43,614 nt of DNA from assembly GCA_947057505.1 (NCBI GenBank), contig CAMSEM010000002.1, forward strand, positions 1 to 43,614. The letters run 5' to 3'. Made by a program: the position numbers and the translations under genes. The notes below the pieces were generated by a model that made no database searches, had not been told where the DNA came from, and was given only the letters and a program-made list of their open reading frames with translations. Shown here piece after piece: positions 33,923-41,852 of this stretch; positions within the stretch are counted from its first letter, which is position 1; the number at the start of each line of letters is the position of its first letter. This DNA comes from an uncultured Clostridium sp. (lineage in GTDB: Bacteria > Bacillota > Clostridia > TANB77 > CAG-508).

Positions 33923-34547
33923 ATTTAGAGTAAAGCTCTACTATTAAATGTTCTTCGACTGGAATATCAACGTCTTCTCTTGCTGGTAATCTTACAACTT
34001 TACCACTTAGATTCTTAACATCTTTTTCTAGCCATTCTGGAACTGGTCTTGCTGCATTTGCTTCAACATTATTTTTAATAGTTCCATTATCTTTTCTTAT
34101 TTCTCTAACACTAATTACATCTCCTGCTTTTATTAAGTATGATGGAATATCTACTTTATGTCCATTAACTTCAAATGCACCATGTGTAACTAACATTCTT
34201 GCTTGTGCTCTTGAGCTACCATAGCCTAAACGATATATAACATTATCTAGTCTACTTTCTAAAATTTGTAGTAATACTTCACCTGTTTTTCCACGAGTTC
34301 TTGATGCCATATCAAAGTATTTTCTAAATTGTTTTTCTCCTACACCATAGAAAGATTTTGTTTTTTGTTTTTCTCTAAGCTGTGTTCCATACTCAGAAAG
34401 TTTCTTTCTTTTTTGACCATTTTGTCCTGGAGCATAGTTTCTTCTAGCAATACTACATTTATCTGTATAACATCTTGATCCTTTTAAGAACAATTTTTGT
34501 CCTTCTCTACGACAAATACGACATTGTTCATCTTTATATCTTGCCAT
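33921..34547 (-). CDS. rpsD: 30S ribosomal protein S4
   Basis: S4 starts assembly of the 30S body, and in Firmicutes and enterics can repress its own synthesis. The 208-residue protein has the N-terminal Cys set CRICRREGQKLFLKG...CYTDKCSIARR (a zinc-binding form of S4), then YGVGEKQFRKYF and the S4 RNA-binding domain RLDNVIYRLGYGSSRAQAR, ending DIPVEEHLIVELYSK. Length is usual. AAGGAAGGTG precedes the ATG. It follows rpsK by 33 nt within the alpha cluster. Confidence 0.98.
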   Translation of the reverse strand: MARYKDEQCRICRREGQKLFLKGSRCYTDKCSIARRNYAPGQNGQKRKKLSEYGTQLREKQKTKSFYGVGEKQFRKYFDMASRTRGKTGEVLLQILESRLDNVIYRLGYGSSRAQARMLVTHGAFEVNGHKVDIPSYLIKAGDVISVREIRKDNGTIKNNVEANAARPVPEWLEKDVKNLSGKVVRLPAREDVDIPVEEHLIVELYSK

Positions 34548-34580
34548 TTTATTTTTTCACCTTCCTTGATTATTTTTTAA

Positions 34581-34982
34581 TTATACTCTACGTCTTTTTG
34601 GTGGTCTACAACCATTATGTGGAATTGGAGTAACATCTTTAATAGAACTAATTTCCAATCCTGCTGATTGAAGAGACCTAATTGCTGCTTCACGACCAGA
34701 ACCTGGTCCTTTTACAAATACTTCTACTGTTTTTAAACCGTGCTCCATTGCTGCTTTTGCTGCTGTTTCTGCTGCTTCACCAGCTGCAAATGGTGTACTT
34801 TTTCTTGAACCTTTAAATCCAAGTTCACCAGCACTTGCCCAAGCAATACTATTTCCTTGAACATCTGTAATTGTAACTATTGTATTGTTAAAACTAGAAT
34901 GAATATGTGCTTTTCCTTTTTCAATATTTTTTCTATCTCTTCTTCTAGTTACTGTTTTTTTCGTTACATTTTTTGTTGCCAT
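34581..34982 (-). CDS. rpsK: 30S ribosomal protein S11
   Basis: S11 sits in the 30S platform near the E site. The 133-residue protein has a basic N-terminus (KKTVTRRRDRKNIEKG) and the conserved AHIHSSFNNTIVTITDVQGN, SSAGE-like WASAGELGFKGSRKSTPFAA, and the C-terminus VTPIPHNGCRPPKRRRV. Length is normal. AAGGAGGG lies upstream. It follows rpsM by 17 nt. Confidence 0.98.
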   Translation of the reverse strand: MATKNVTKKTVTRRRDRKNIEKGKAHIHSSFNNTIVTITDVQGNSIAWASAGELGFKGSRKSTPFAAGEAAETAAKAAMEHGLKTVEVFVKGPGSGREAAIRSLQSAGLEISSIKDVTPIPHNGCRPPKRRRV

Positions 34983-34999
34983 TTTATTTTACTCCCTCC

Positions 35000-35365
35000 T
35001 TATTTCTTGCTTTTGCTAACTAATTTTCTAGGACCTTTTCTTGTACGGGCATTTGTTTTTGTTCTTTGCCCTCTTACTGGAAGACCCCTTCTATGTCTAA
35101 GACCTCTGTAGCATCCAATTTCAGTTAGTCTTTTAATATTTAATGCAACTTCTCTACGTAAGTCACCTTCTACTTTATAACCATCCATTGCTTTTCTAAT
35201 TGCTTGTGTTTGGTCATCTGTTAAGTCTTTTACTCTAATATCTGGATTAACATCTGCTTTTTTTAGAATTTTTTGAGCACTTGATAACCCAATACCATAA
35301 ATATAGGTTAAACCAACTTCTATTCTTTTTTCTCTAGGTAAATCAACTCCTGCTATACGAGCCAT
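35000..35365 (-). CDS. rpsM: 30S ribosomal protein S13
   Basis: S13 is in the 30S head and contacts the P-site tRNA and the 50S subunit. From ATG 35365 (MARIAGVDLPREKRIEVGLT) it has 121 residues; GGAGGTGC about 8 nt upstream supports this start over the ATG at 35383. It shows YIYGIGLSSAQKIL, GCYRGLRHRRGLPVRGQRTK and the C-terminal ARTRKGPRKLV tail. It lies downstream of rpmJ after a structured gap of about 200 nt that could be a leader. Confidence 0.97.
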   Translation of the reverse strand: MARIAGVDLPREKRIEVGLTYIYGIGLSSAQKILKKADVNPDIRVKDLTDDQTQAIRKAMDGYKVEGDLRREVALNIKRLTEIGCYRGLRHRRGLPVRGQRTKTNARTRKGPRKLVSKSKK

Positions 35366-35383
35366 TTTTATTTGCACCTCCAT

Positions 35384-35571
35384 AGTTTTTATTTTGCTTT
35401 TTTATTTTTTTGTTTTTTTGTGTTGTCTAAACAATTATTGGTGAAATGCATTGGCCTATTAGAAACCAATCAATAATGTTTTTAGACATATATATAAACA
35501 CAAATCAAATTATGATAAGTTTACTTTCATAAACTTACAGCCGCTTTTTATGACTTGTGTTATATGCATTT
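35384..35571 (-). promoter_or_regulatory. Structured gap between rpmJ and rpsM, candidate ribosomal-protein leader
   Basis: Minus-strand GTCTAAA (35487-35481) pairs with TTTAGAC (35431-35425), enclosing an inner near-palindrome (TTATTG-TTGGT with ACCAATAA). Upstream of it TAAGTTT pairs with AAACTTA (35520s-35530s). The 3' part before rpsM is a long A-rich stretch. The gap is unusually long for this tightly packed operon. Confidence 0.5.
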
Positions 35572-35685
35572 TTATCCTTGTCTTTGTTTGTGTTTAGGGT
35601 TTTCACAGATTACTCTAATAACCCCTTTTCTTTTTATAACTTTACATTTTTCGCACATAGGCTTTACTGATGGTCTTACTTTCAT
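35572..35685 (-). CDS. rpmJ: 50S ribosomal protein L36
   Basis: A 37-residue L36 (MKVRPSVKPMCEKCKVIKRK then GVIRVICENPKHKQRQG). The zinc ligands C-x2-C, C and H of the zinc-binding type are all present. GAAGAGGTGAAAGAA precedes the ATG at 35685. It lies 34 nt after infA, the normal infA-rpmJ-rpsM order. It is short enough to be missed by length cut-offs. Confidence 0.97.
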   Translation of the reverse strand: MKVRPSVKPMCEKCKVIKRKGVIRVICENPKHKQRQG

Positions 35686-35719
35686 TTCTTTCACCTCTTC
35701 ATTTAGATTATTTTCAAAA

Positions 35720-35938
35720 TTATTTTGCTCTCCATGTAATACGACCTTTTGTCAAATCATATGGTGATAGTTCAACTTTTACTTTGTCGCCTGGAAGAAT
35801 TTTAATGTAATTCATTCTTAATTTTCCAGAAATGTGAGCTAAAATTTGATGTCCATTTTCTAATTCTACTTTAAAATTTGTATTAGGTAAAGCTTCTATT
35901 ACTGTACCTTCAACTTCAATAACATCCTCTTTTGACAT
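35720..35938 (-). CDS. infA: Translation initiation factor IF-1
   Basis: IF-1 covers the A site of the 30S subunit during initiation. The 72-residue OB-fold protein (SKEDVIEVEGTVIEALPNTN, FKVELENGHQILAHISGKLR, MNYIKILPGDKVKVELSPYD) is of normal length and ends LTKGRITWRAK. The ribosome site AGGAGA is about 36 nt from the ATG with a TATGTTAG/CTAACATA hairpin between, an unusual layout for a highly expressed factor. It follows map by about 125 nt. Confidence 0.97.
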   Translation of the reverse strand: MSKEDVIEVEGTVIEALPNTNFKVELENGHQILAHISGKLRMNYIKILPGDKVKVELSPYDLTKGRITWRAK

Positions 35939-35980
35939 ATTTTCTGTATGTTAGTAAACAGTTTTGCTAACATATCTCCT
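35939..35980 (-). promoter_or_regulatory. infA leader: hairpin between Shine-Dalgarno and ATG
   Basis: AGGAGA (35980-35975), then perfect arms TATGTTAG (35974-35967) and CTAACATA (35954-35947), then 8 nt to the ATG at 35938. Folding would bring the ribosome site to about 8 nt from the start. An out-of-frame ATG inside the first arm is the other possible ribosome target. Confidence 0.55.
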
Positions 35981-36063
35981 TTCCTCTTTTATTTGCTTTT
36001 TTATGTAATATATTTTTCCATTCGCAAATAAACGCATAATATCTTATATATTATACTGTATTT

Positions 36064-36837
36064 TTACAATAATGTCAATATCTCTGGCTCTTTTTCTGTA
36101 ATTAAAATTGTATTTTCATAATGGGCTGCTATTGATTCATCTTCAGTTACAATTGTCCATCCATCGTCTAATACACAAATATTAGGTTTTCCTGCAATAA
36201 CCATTGGTTCTATCGCTAGAGTCATGCCAGGTTCTAGCCTTACCCCTCTTCCTGCTTTTCCATAATTTGGAATGCCTGGATCTTCGTGCATTTCTTCTCC
36301 AATACCATGCCCTTGAAATTCTTTTACTACACTATATCCATTTTTTTGAACAAATTCTCCAATTGCATGAGAAATATCTCCAATTCTATTTCCTTTTAGA
36401 GCATATTTAATTCCTTCAAAAAAGGCTTGTTTGGTTATATCTACTAGTCTTTGTTTCTCTTTATTTGGCTTTTCTCCTACTATGTAAGTTCTTGCTGCAT
36501 CTCCATGAAAACCATTTTTGTAAACTACTAAATCAACACTTACTACATCCCCTTCTTGAATGATTCTTCTATTTGATGGAATACCATGTATTACTTCATC
36601 ATTAATAGAAATACATAGTGTTCCTGGGAATGCAGGCACTCCTTTTTCTCCACTTGGATATCCCTTTTGTGCTGGAATTCCACCTTTTTGCTTAATTATT
36701 TTTTCAGCAAAGTGGTCTAAGTCTAATGTTGTTATTCCTGGTTTTATATATTTTTCTATTTCTTGATATACAAAGGCTGTAATATGACATGCTTGTCTCA
36801 TTTTTTCAATTTCTTTTTGTGATTTAATTGTTACCAA
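36064..36837 (-). CDS. map: Methionine aminopeptidase, type I
   Basis: Map removes the N-terminal methionine after Def has acted. The 257-residue protein shows GYPSGEKGVPAFPGTLCISIN, NDEVIHGIPS (His), VSVDLVVYKNGFHGDAARTY (two metal Asp), FQGHGIGEEMHEDP (His) and LAIEPMVIAG / TVTEDESIAAHYENT-like Glu ligands. Length is typical of the short type I form. It starts 1 nt after the adk stop, so translation is coupled. adk-map-infA-rpmJ is the usual Firmicute order. Confidence 0.97.
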   Translation of the reverse strand: MVTIKSQKEIEKMRQACHITAFVYQEIEKYIKPGITTLDLDHFAEKIIKQKGGIPAQKGYPSGEKGVPAFPGTLCISINDEVIHGIPSNRRIIQEGDVVSVDLVVYKNGFHGDAARTYIVGEKPNKEKQRLVDITKQAFFEGIKYALKGNRIGDISHAIGEFVQKNGYSVVKEFQGHGIGEEMHEDPGIPNYGKAGRGVRLEPGMTLAIEPMVIAGKPNICVLDDGWTIVTEDESIAAHYENTILITEKEPEILTLL

Positions 36838-36838
36838 T

Positions 36839-37513
36839 TTAATTACTTCCTTCCCAAAGTGACATGATTGTATCTACTATTTCTTTTGAGGATTTTTCTA
36901 AAGCAGTTAGATCTTGTGGACGAATTTGTAATAAAACGCCTTTTTCTTTGTAATATTGTATTAATTCTTGTGCATTTGTTTTATATACTTGTATTCTATG
37001 TTTAATAGTTTCCTCGTTGTCATCTACTCTACTAATTAATTTTGCTCCACATATATCACAGATTCCTTCTACTTTAGGTGGCTTAAATTTTGCATTATAA
37101 ATAGCACCACATTTTTTATTAGAGCAGTTAAGTCTATTTAAGATTCTTTCTACAATAATATCATCTGGTATGATAAGCTCTGGTACAATATTAATTTTCT
37201 TTCCTTTTTCATTTAAGATTTCATCCAAGGCGGCTGCTTGTGCTGCTGTTCTAGGAAATCCATCTAATATAACACCATTTTTAGTATCTTCACAGTTTAG
37301 CCTATCTTTTACTATTTCTATCATAAGGTCATCAGGTACTAAGTGTCCTTGTGACATATAACTATCTGCAAGTTTACCAAGTTGTGTTTCATTTATAATT
37401 TGCTCTCTTAGCATGTCTCCTGTAGAAATATGTGGTAAGTTTATTTTTTCTGATAATATTTTTGCTGTTGTGCCTTTTCCAGTTCCTGGAGCTCCCAGCA
37501 TAACAATATACAT
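36839..37513 (-). CDS. adk: Adenylate kinase, zinc-lid type
   Basis: Adk interconverts 2 ADP with ATP and AMP. From ATG 37513 (MYIVMLGAPGTGKGTTAKIL; GGAAGGAG about 10 nt upstream) it has 224 residues; a longer start at 37534 is less likely. The P-loop GAPGTGKGT is at residues 7-15, with HISTGDMLR, DGFPRTAAQA and a lid domain with four Cys (CSNKKCG, CDICG) that bind zinc, as is common in Gram-positives. It lies between secY and map with a hairpin in the short upstream gap. Confidence 0.98.
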   Translation of the reverse strand: MYIVMLGAPGTGKGTTAKILSEKINLPHISTGDMLREQIINETQLGKLADSYMSQGHLVPDDLMIEIVKDRLNCEDTKNGVILDGFPRTAAQAAALDEILNEKGKKINIVPELIIPDDIIVERILNRLNCSNKKCGAIYNAKFKPPKVEGICDICGAKLISRVDDNEETIKHRIQVYKTNAQELIQYYKEKGVLLQIRPQDLTALEKSSKEIVDTIMSLWEGSN

Positions 37514-37541
37514 AGTATTTAGTTCTCCTTCCACGCATATT

Positions 37542-37574
37542 GGACGAACAGCTATTTTATAACACTGTCCGTCC
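37542..37574 (-). promoter_or_regulatory. Hairpin between secY and adk
   Basis: Arms GGACGAACAG (37542-37551) and CTGTCCGTCC (37565-37574), one mismatch, loop 13 nt. On the minus strand no T-run follows, so it is unlikely to terminate; it lies about 28 nt before the adk start and could be a processing or stability element. Confidence 0.45.
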
Positions 37575-37590
37575 CTTAATGAGTTTTTAT

Positions 37591-38916
37591 TTAATCTAAA
37601 AATCCTTTATAATGTCTTGTTACAAGTAATGATTCTAATTGTTGTACCATTTCTAATGCTACACCTACTACAATTAAGATAGAGGTTCCTCCAAATGCTA
37701 GGTTAGTATTTGGTATAAATCTAACAAGCATTGGTAATATAGCAATAACTGCTAAGAAAATTCCTCCAAACCACAATAGTTTTGACATAATAGCGGCTAA
37801 ATATTCAGCAGTTGGCTTTCCTGCCCTAATTCCTGGAATAAATCCTCCATTTTTCTTAATGTTATTTGATACTTCTGCTGGATTGAAGGTTGCATACGTA
37901 TAAAAGAACGTAAAACCTACAATTAATAGTAGATATACAAGTGCGTTTGCAATAGTATAACCTACTGGTACAGCTGATGTTGAAGTTGCAATTGAGAAGT
38001 TGTAAATAACTGCCCAGAAGCCACTTTGCGCTGCTATATCTGGTATAAACATTTGTATAATCATAGCAGGAAATGTCATAAATGATGATGCAAAGATAAT
38101 TGGCATTACACCTGCCATTGCAAGTTTTAATGGAATGTGTGTACTTTGTGCACCTACCATTTTTCTTCCAACTACTCTTTTTGAATATTGTACAGGAATT
38201 CTTCTTTCAGCTTGTTGTACAAATACAACTCCTGCAATTAGTAAAATTGCTCCTAATATAATTCCTAATGCTGTTAATAGTCCTGTTGTGCTAAATACAC
38301 CTGTTCCCATAATTAAATTCCAAATCATGGTAACTCCTGCTGGTAATCCAGAAATAATACCTACGAAAATAATCATAGAAATACCATTTCCAATTCCTTT
38401 ATTGGTAATTTGTTCTCCTAGCCACATTAATAGAGCTGTTCCTGTCATAAATGAAAGTACTACTAAGAATCCTGTTAAGAAGCCATCTCCAATGAAGATT
38501 CCTGAAGATTTATAAGATAAATATAATCCTATACCTTCTATTAAAGCAAGTACTACTGTTAATAGTTTTGTATAACGATTAATTTTATTTCTTCCTTCTT
38601 CTCCCCCTTCTTTCATTAGTCTTTCAAGTGAAGGAATAACAAATCCTAGTAATTGAATAACAATAGATGCTGTAATGTATGGTGTGATTGACATTGCAAA
38701 GATGGAGAATCTTGAGAAAGCTCCACCTGAGATTAAGTCAATTAATCCTGTCATACCATTAGTTGAGCTAGACATTGCTTCATTTAAAGCTACTGTATCT
38801 ACACCAGGAATTGTAATAAAACATCCCAATCTAAAAACAACAATTAGAAGTAATGTATATAGAATTCTTTTTCTAACATCTGGTGTTTTAAATGCATTAA
38901 CGATTGTTTTTAACAT
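37591..38916 (-). CDS. secY: Protein translocase channel subunit SecY
   Basis: SecY forms the membrane channel for protein export with SecE and SecG. The 441-residue protein has about ten membrane segments and the conserved blocks ITPYITASIVIQLL, GLPAGVTMIWN, QAERRIPVQYSKRVVG, LKLAMAGVMPIIFASS and NPAEVSNNIKKNGGFIPGIR, ending LLVTRHYKGFLD. It overlaps the rplO stop by one base. Length is slightly above the usual 420-435. No frame defect. Confidence 0.98.
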   Translation of the reverse strand: MLKTIVNAFKTPDVRKRILYTLLLIVVFRLGCFITIPGVDTVALNEAMSSSTNGMTGLIDLISGGAFSRFSIFAMSITPYITASIVIQLLGFVIPSLERLMKEGGEEGRNKINRYTKLLTVVLALIEGIGLYLSYKSSGIFIGDGFLTGFLVVLSFMTGTALLMWLGEQITNKGIGNGISMIIFVGIISGLPAGVTMIWNLIMGTGVFSTTGLLTALGIILGAILLIAGVVFVQQAERRIPVQYSKRVVGRKMVGAQSTHIPLKLAMAGVMPIIFASSFMTFPAMIIQMFIPDIAAQSGFWAVIYNFSIATSTSAVPVGYTIANALVYLLLIVGFTFFYTYATFNPAEVSNNIKKNGGFIPGIRAGKPTAEYLAAIMSKLLWFGGIFLAVIAILPMLVRFIPNTNLAFGGTSILIVVGVALEMVQQLESLLVTRHYKGFLD

Positions 38917-39350
38917 TAAATCACCTCAGCCTTTCCTCCTAAAGCTTCAATTTGTTCTTTTGCAGCTTTAGTAAATTTAACAGCTTTTACATTTACTTTT
39001 TTCTCTAATTTTCCAGTTGCAAGAATAACAATACCATCGTTTGCTTTACGAATAATACCATCATTGATTAATGTTTCAGCTGTAATATCTTCTGTTGTTG
39101 CTTTATTAAGCATTGTAAGAGTTACTTCTGTATAATTTTTAGCATGAATGTTAGTAAATCCTCTTTTTGGTAATCTTCTATATAATGGAGTTTGACCACC
39201 TTCAAATCCTCTTCTAACTCCTCCACCACTTCTTGCTTTTTGTCCTTTATGTCCTCTTCCAGAAGTTTTTCCAAGACCTGAACCCATTCCACGACCAACT
39301 CTTGTTCTTGTTTTTGTTTTTTGTGCTGGTTTTATTTCGTCTAATTTCAT
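38916..39350 (-). CDS. rplO: 50S ribosomal protein L15
   Basis: L15 is an early 50S assembly protein. The 144-residue protein has the glycine-rich N-terminal stretch (TRVGRGMGSGLGKTSGRGHK, GQKARSGGGVRRGFEGGQTP) and LPKRGFTNIHAKNYTEV, ending EQIEALGGKAEVI. AGGAGGTG lies about 11 nt before the ATG. It is normally preceded by rpmD, which is absent here; instead a 131-nt gap with a small hairpin separates it from rpsE. Confidence 0.98.
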   Translation of the reverse strand: MKLDEIKPAQKTKTRTRVGRGMGSGLGKTSGRGHKGQKARSGGGVRRGFEGGQTPLYRRLPKRGFTNIHAKNYTEVTLTMLNKATTEDITAETLINDGIIRKANDGIVILATGKLEKKVNVKAVKFTKAAKEQIEALGGKAEVI

Positions 39351-39449
39351 TTTGTAACTACACCTCCTATTTTAATTATTAACGTTTTTCTTATTTTAAA
39401 AAACAAATTTTAAAAAATAAGGTTATTTTGGTTTTAAGATTTTGTATGT

Positions 39450-39471
39450 AAGCTAACATCAATATTAGCTT
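39450..39471 (-). promoter_or_regulatory. GCTAA/TTAGC hairpin in the rpsE-rplO gap where rpmD is usually found
   Basis: Perfect arms AAGCTAA (39450-39456) and TTAGCTT (39465-39471) with an 8-nt loop, 11 nt after the rpsE stop. The same stem core occurs before xseB, infA and secG. No L30 frame fits in the gap of 131 nt. Confidence 0.5.
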
Positions 39472-39481
39472 AACTATTATC

Positions 39482-39973
39482 TTATAGAATTTCTTCTACT
39501 GTTTTTCCTCTTTTATGAGCTACTTGCTCTACTGTTTGCATGCTTTTTAATCCTTCGATTGTAGCATAAACTACGTTTCTTGGGTTGTTAGTACCTATTA
39601 CTTTTGTTCTAATATCTTTGTATCCTGCAAGCTCTAATACTGGTCTTACACTACCACCAGCAATAACTCCAGTACCTTCTGCTGCTGGTTTTAGCATTAC
39701 ACTTGCACTACCAAATTTACCTACATATTCATGTGGAATTGTAGTTCCTACTATTGGAACTTCTACTAAGTTCTTTTTAGCTTCTTCAATTGCTTTTTTG
39801 ATAGCATCTGGAACTTCAGCAGCTTTACCATTTCCTACACCAATATGACCATTTTCATCTCCAACAACAACAACAGCACTAAATCTAAAGGTTCTACCAC
39901 CTTTTACAACTTTTGCTACTCTGTTGATTGCAACGACTTTTTCTTTTAATTCTGATGTATTTTCTGATTGCAC
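39482..39973 (-). CDS. rpsE: 30S ribosomal protein S5
   Basis: S5 lines the mRNA entry channel and affects decoding accuracy. The start is GTG at 39973 (MQSENTSELKEKVVAINRVA), with AAGGAGGG 8 nt upstream, giving 163 residues; the longer frame to 40030 is not supported. It contains VKGGRTFRFSAVVVVGDENG, PHEYVGKFGSASVMLKPAAE and VYATIEGLKSMQTVEQVAHK. Accuracy-related changes in S5 could bear on the frameshifting proposed for this genome, but no obvious missing residue was seen. Confidence 0.97.
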   Translation of the reverse strand: MQSENTSELKEKVVAINRVAKVVKGGRTFRFSAVVVVGDENGHIGVGNGKAAEVPDAIKKAIEEAKKNLVEVPIVGTTIPHEYVGKFGSASVMLKPAAEGTGVIAGGSVRPVLELAGYKDIRTKVIGTNNPRNVVYATIEGLKSMQTVEQVAHKRGKTVEEIL

Positions 39974-40072
39974 TTTATTTTCCCTCCTTATTATTACTAT
40001 TTTAAATTGTTTGATAGAAACATATCTCATTTATGTAAGATATGCTCCACATTCTTGGTTTAGTTATGATAA

Positions 40073-40432
40073 CTAGAATGTTAGACCGCCTTCTCTTGCA
40101 GCCTCTGCTAATTCTTTAACTACACCATGATAGATGTATCCGCCTCTATCAAAAACAACTTCTTTAATATTTTTCTCTAAAGCTTTTTTTGCAATTAAGG
40201 CTCCAACTTCTTTTGCTGCTTCTTTATTAGCATGTTTTGTTTTTACTTCTTTATCTAAAGTAGAAGCTTGCACTAAAGTATTTGCAGCAACATCATCTAT
40301 AATTTGAACATAAAGATTACTATTACTTCTAAAAACGCATAGTCTTGGACGTTCTGCTGTTCCAGAAATTTTATTACGTACTCTTCTATGTCTTCTTTCT
40401 CTTTCTTCTTTTCTGTTTATTTTCTTAATCAT
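40073..40432 (-). CDS. rplR: 50S ribosomal protein L18
   Basis: L18 binds 5S rRNA. The 119-residue protein has RKEERERRHRRVRNKISGTA, RPRLCVFRSNSNLYVQIIDD and VVFDRGGYIYHGVVKELAEA, ending REGGLTF. Length is normal. AAAGGAG precedes the ATG, and a TACTAATG/CATTAGTA hairpin lies just upstream of that site. It follows rplF after an unusual 217-nt gap holding a palindromic element. Confidence 0.98.
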   Translation of the reverse strand: MIKKINRKEERERRHRRVRNKISGTAERPRLCVFRSNSNLYVQIIDDVAANTLVQASTLDKEVKTKHANKEAAKEVGALIAKKALEKNIKEVVFDRGGYIYHGVVKELAEAAREGGLTF

Positions 40433-40525
40433 TTTCTTCTCCTTTCTACTAATGTAACAGCATTAGTAATTTTTTATTGATTAATGTCTAAGGAATTTGG
40501 CATTTCTAATCTTGTTGATTAGTAA

Positions 40526-40649
40526 ATTAGGAATTTAAAGCGAGTATAACAAGGCAACCGAGCCAAAATTTTTGAGACTATACGATTGTATGTCGAAAAA
40601 ATTTTGTGCGATGGTTAACACAGTTAGACGAAGCTTAAAATTTCTAATT
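40526..40649. repeat. Long imperfect inverted repeat between rplF and rplR
   Basis: Outer arms ATTAGGAATTTAAAGC (about 40526-40541) and GCTTAAAATTTCTAAT (about 40633-40648) are near-complements and the similarity continues inward (AAGGCAACCGAGCCAAAATT against AATTTTGTGCGATGGTTAAC). The loop is around TATACGATTGTA. It ends one base before the rplF stop codon. It looks like a small insertion element or a structured RNA in the middle of the spc cluster. Confidence 0.6.
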
Positions 40650-41189
40650 TTATTTTTTACCAGACTTACCTTCTTTACGTCTAATATGCTCTTCAGCATA
40701 TTTAATACCTTTACCTCTATATACTTCTGGTGGTCTTTTTGTTCTAATAACAGCTGCTGTTTGCCCTACAACTTCTTTATCAATCCCTCTTACTATGATG
40801 TGGTTAGCATCTGGTAAATCAAAAGTAATTCCTGCTGGTGGGTCAATTTCAACTGGGTGAGAGTATCCTAAGTTTAATACTAATTGTTCTCCCTTTTTTT
40901 GTGCTCTATAACCAACTCCATTAATTTCTAGATTTCTTTTATATTCATTAACAACTCCTTCAATCATGTTATATATTAAAGTTCTTGTTAATCCATGTAA
41001 GCTTCTATTTTCTGGTTGATTGTTTGGTCTTGTAACATGAATTGTATTTTCTTCCATTGTTACAGTTATGTTTTTGTGTAAATCTCTTTCTAATGTTCCT
41101 TTTGGTCCTTTTACAGTAATATGATTTTCATTTAGTGTAACTTCTACACCTTCTGGTACTGTAATAGGTTTATTTCCTATTCTTGACAT
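40650..41189 (-). CDS. rplF: 50S ribosomal protein L6
   Basis: L6 is near the GTPase-associated region of the 50S subunit. The 179-residue two-domain protein starts SRIGNKPITVPEGVEVTLNE and has NMIEGVVNEYKRNLEINGVG, YRAQKKGEQLVLNLGYSHPV and the C-terminal RPPEVYRGKGIKYAEEHIRR. AGGAGG precedes the ATG. Its stop codon is flush with the palindromic element at 40526-40649. Confidence 0.98.
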   Translation of the reverse strand: MSRIGNKPITVPEGVEVTLNENHITVKGPKGTLERDLHKNITVTMEENTIHVTRPNNQPENRSLHGLTRTLIYNMIEGVVNEYKRNLEINGVGYRAQKKGEQLVLNLGYSHPVEIDPPAGITFDLPDANHIIVRGIDKEVVGQTAAVIRTKRPPEVYRGKGIKYAEEHIRRKEGKSGKK

Positions 41190-41207
41190 TTTTTATTTCC
41201 TCCTTTC

Positions 41208-41606
41208 TTACCAAATATATGCAATAACTTCTCCTCCAAGGCCCTCATTTCTTGCTTCTTTGTCTGTTTTAATACCTTTTGAAGTAGATATTAAAGCAAT
41301 ACCTAATCCATTTAAAACTTTTGGTAGTTCGTCTTTTGAAGCATATACTCTTAGTCCTGGTTTACTAATTCTTCTTAATCCTTCAATTACGCGTTTTCCA
41401 TTTTCTAAATATTTTAATGTAATACGAATTACTCCTTGAGTACTATCACTCATTTCTTCATAAGCAGCAATATATCCTTCTTTAAATAGAATTTCAGCAA
41501 TTGCTTTTTTCATATTAGAGCTTGGTATATCTACTGTTTTATGTTTTTGACTATTTGCATTTCTAATTCTTGTTAACATATCTGCAATTGGGTCAGTTGT
41601 ATTCAT
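41208..41606 (-). CDS. rpsH: 30S ribosomal protein S8
   Basis: S8 binds the central domain of 16S rRNA and in enterics represses the spc operon. The 132-residue protein has TDPIADMLTRIRNANSQKHK, LKYLENGKRVIEGLRRISKP and the C-terminal ALISTSKGIKTDKEARNEGL then GGEVIAYIW. Length is normal. AAGGAGGG precedes the ATG. It lies between rpsN and rplF as expected. Confidence 0.98.
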   Translation of the reverse strand: MNTTDPIADMLTRIRNANSQKHKTVDIPSSNMKKAIAEILFKEGYIAAYEEMSDSTQGVIRITLKYLENGKRVIEGLRRISKPGLRVYASKDELPKVLNGLGIALISTSKGIKTDKEARNEGLGGEVIAYIW

Positions 41607-41630
41607 TTATCTTTTCCCTCCTTCTTATTC

Positions 41631-41816
41631 TTACCAGCTTGCCTTTTTAACTCCTGGAATTTCTCCCTTATGAGCTAATTCTCTAAAACAAACACGGCAA
41701 ATTCCAAATTTTCTAATATATGCATGTGGTCTTCCACAAATTTTACAACGATTATATTCTCTTGTTTTGTATTTTTGCTCTCTTTGTTGTTTTACTTTTA
41801 AAGATTTTTTAGCCAT
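41631..41816 (-). CDS. rpsN: 30S ribosomal protein S14, zinc-binding type
   Basis: The 61-residue short S14 with the zinc ligands CKIC and CRVC (CKICGRPHAY, GICRVCFRELAHKGEIPGVK), typical of the zinc-type S14 in Firmicutes. It ends KKASW, as usual. GAAAGGAG precedes the ATG, 36 nt after rplE. Confidence 0.98.
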   Translation of the reverse strand: MAKKSLKVKQQREQKYKTREYNRCKICGRPHAYIRKFGICRVCFRELAHKGEIPGVKKASW

Positions 41817-41852
41817 GAATTTTCTCCTTTCATATTTTCACTTACAACTAAT

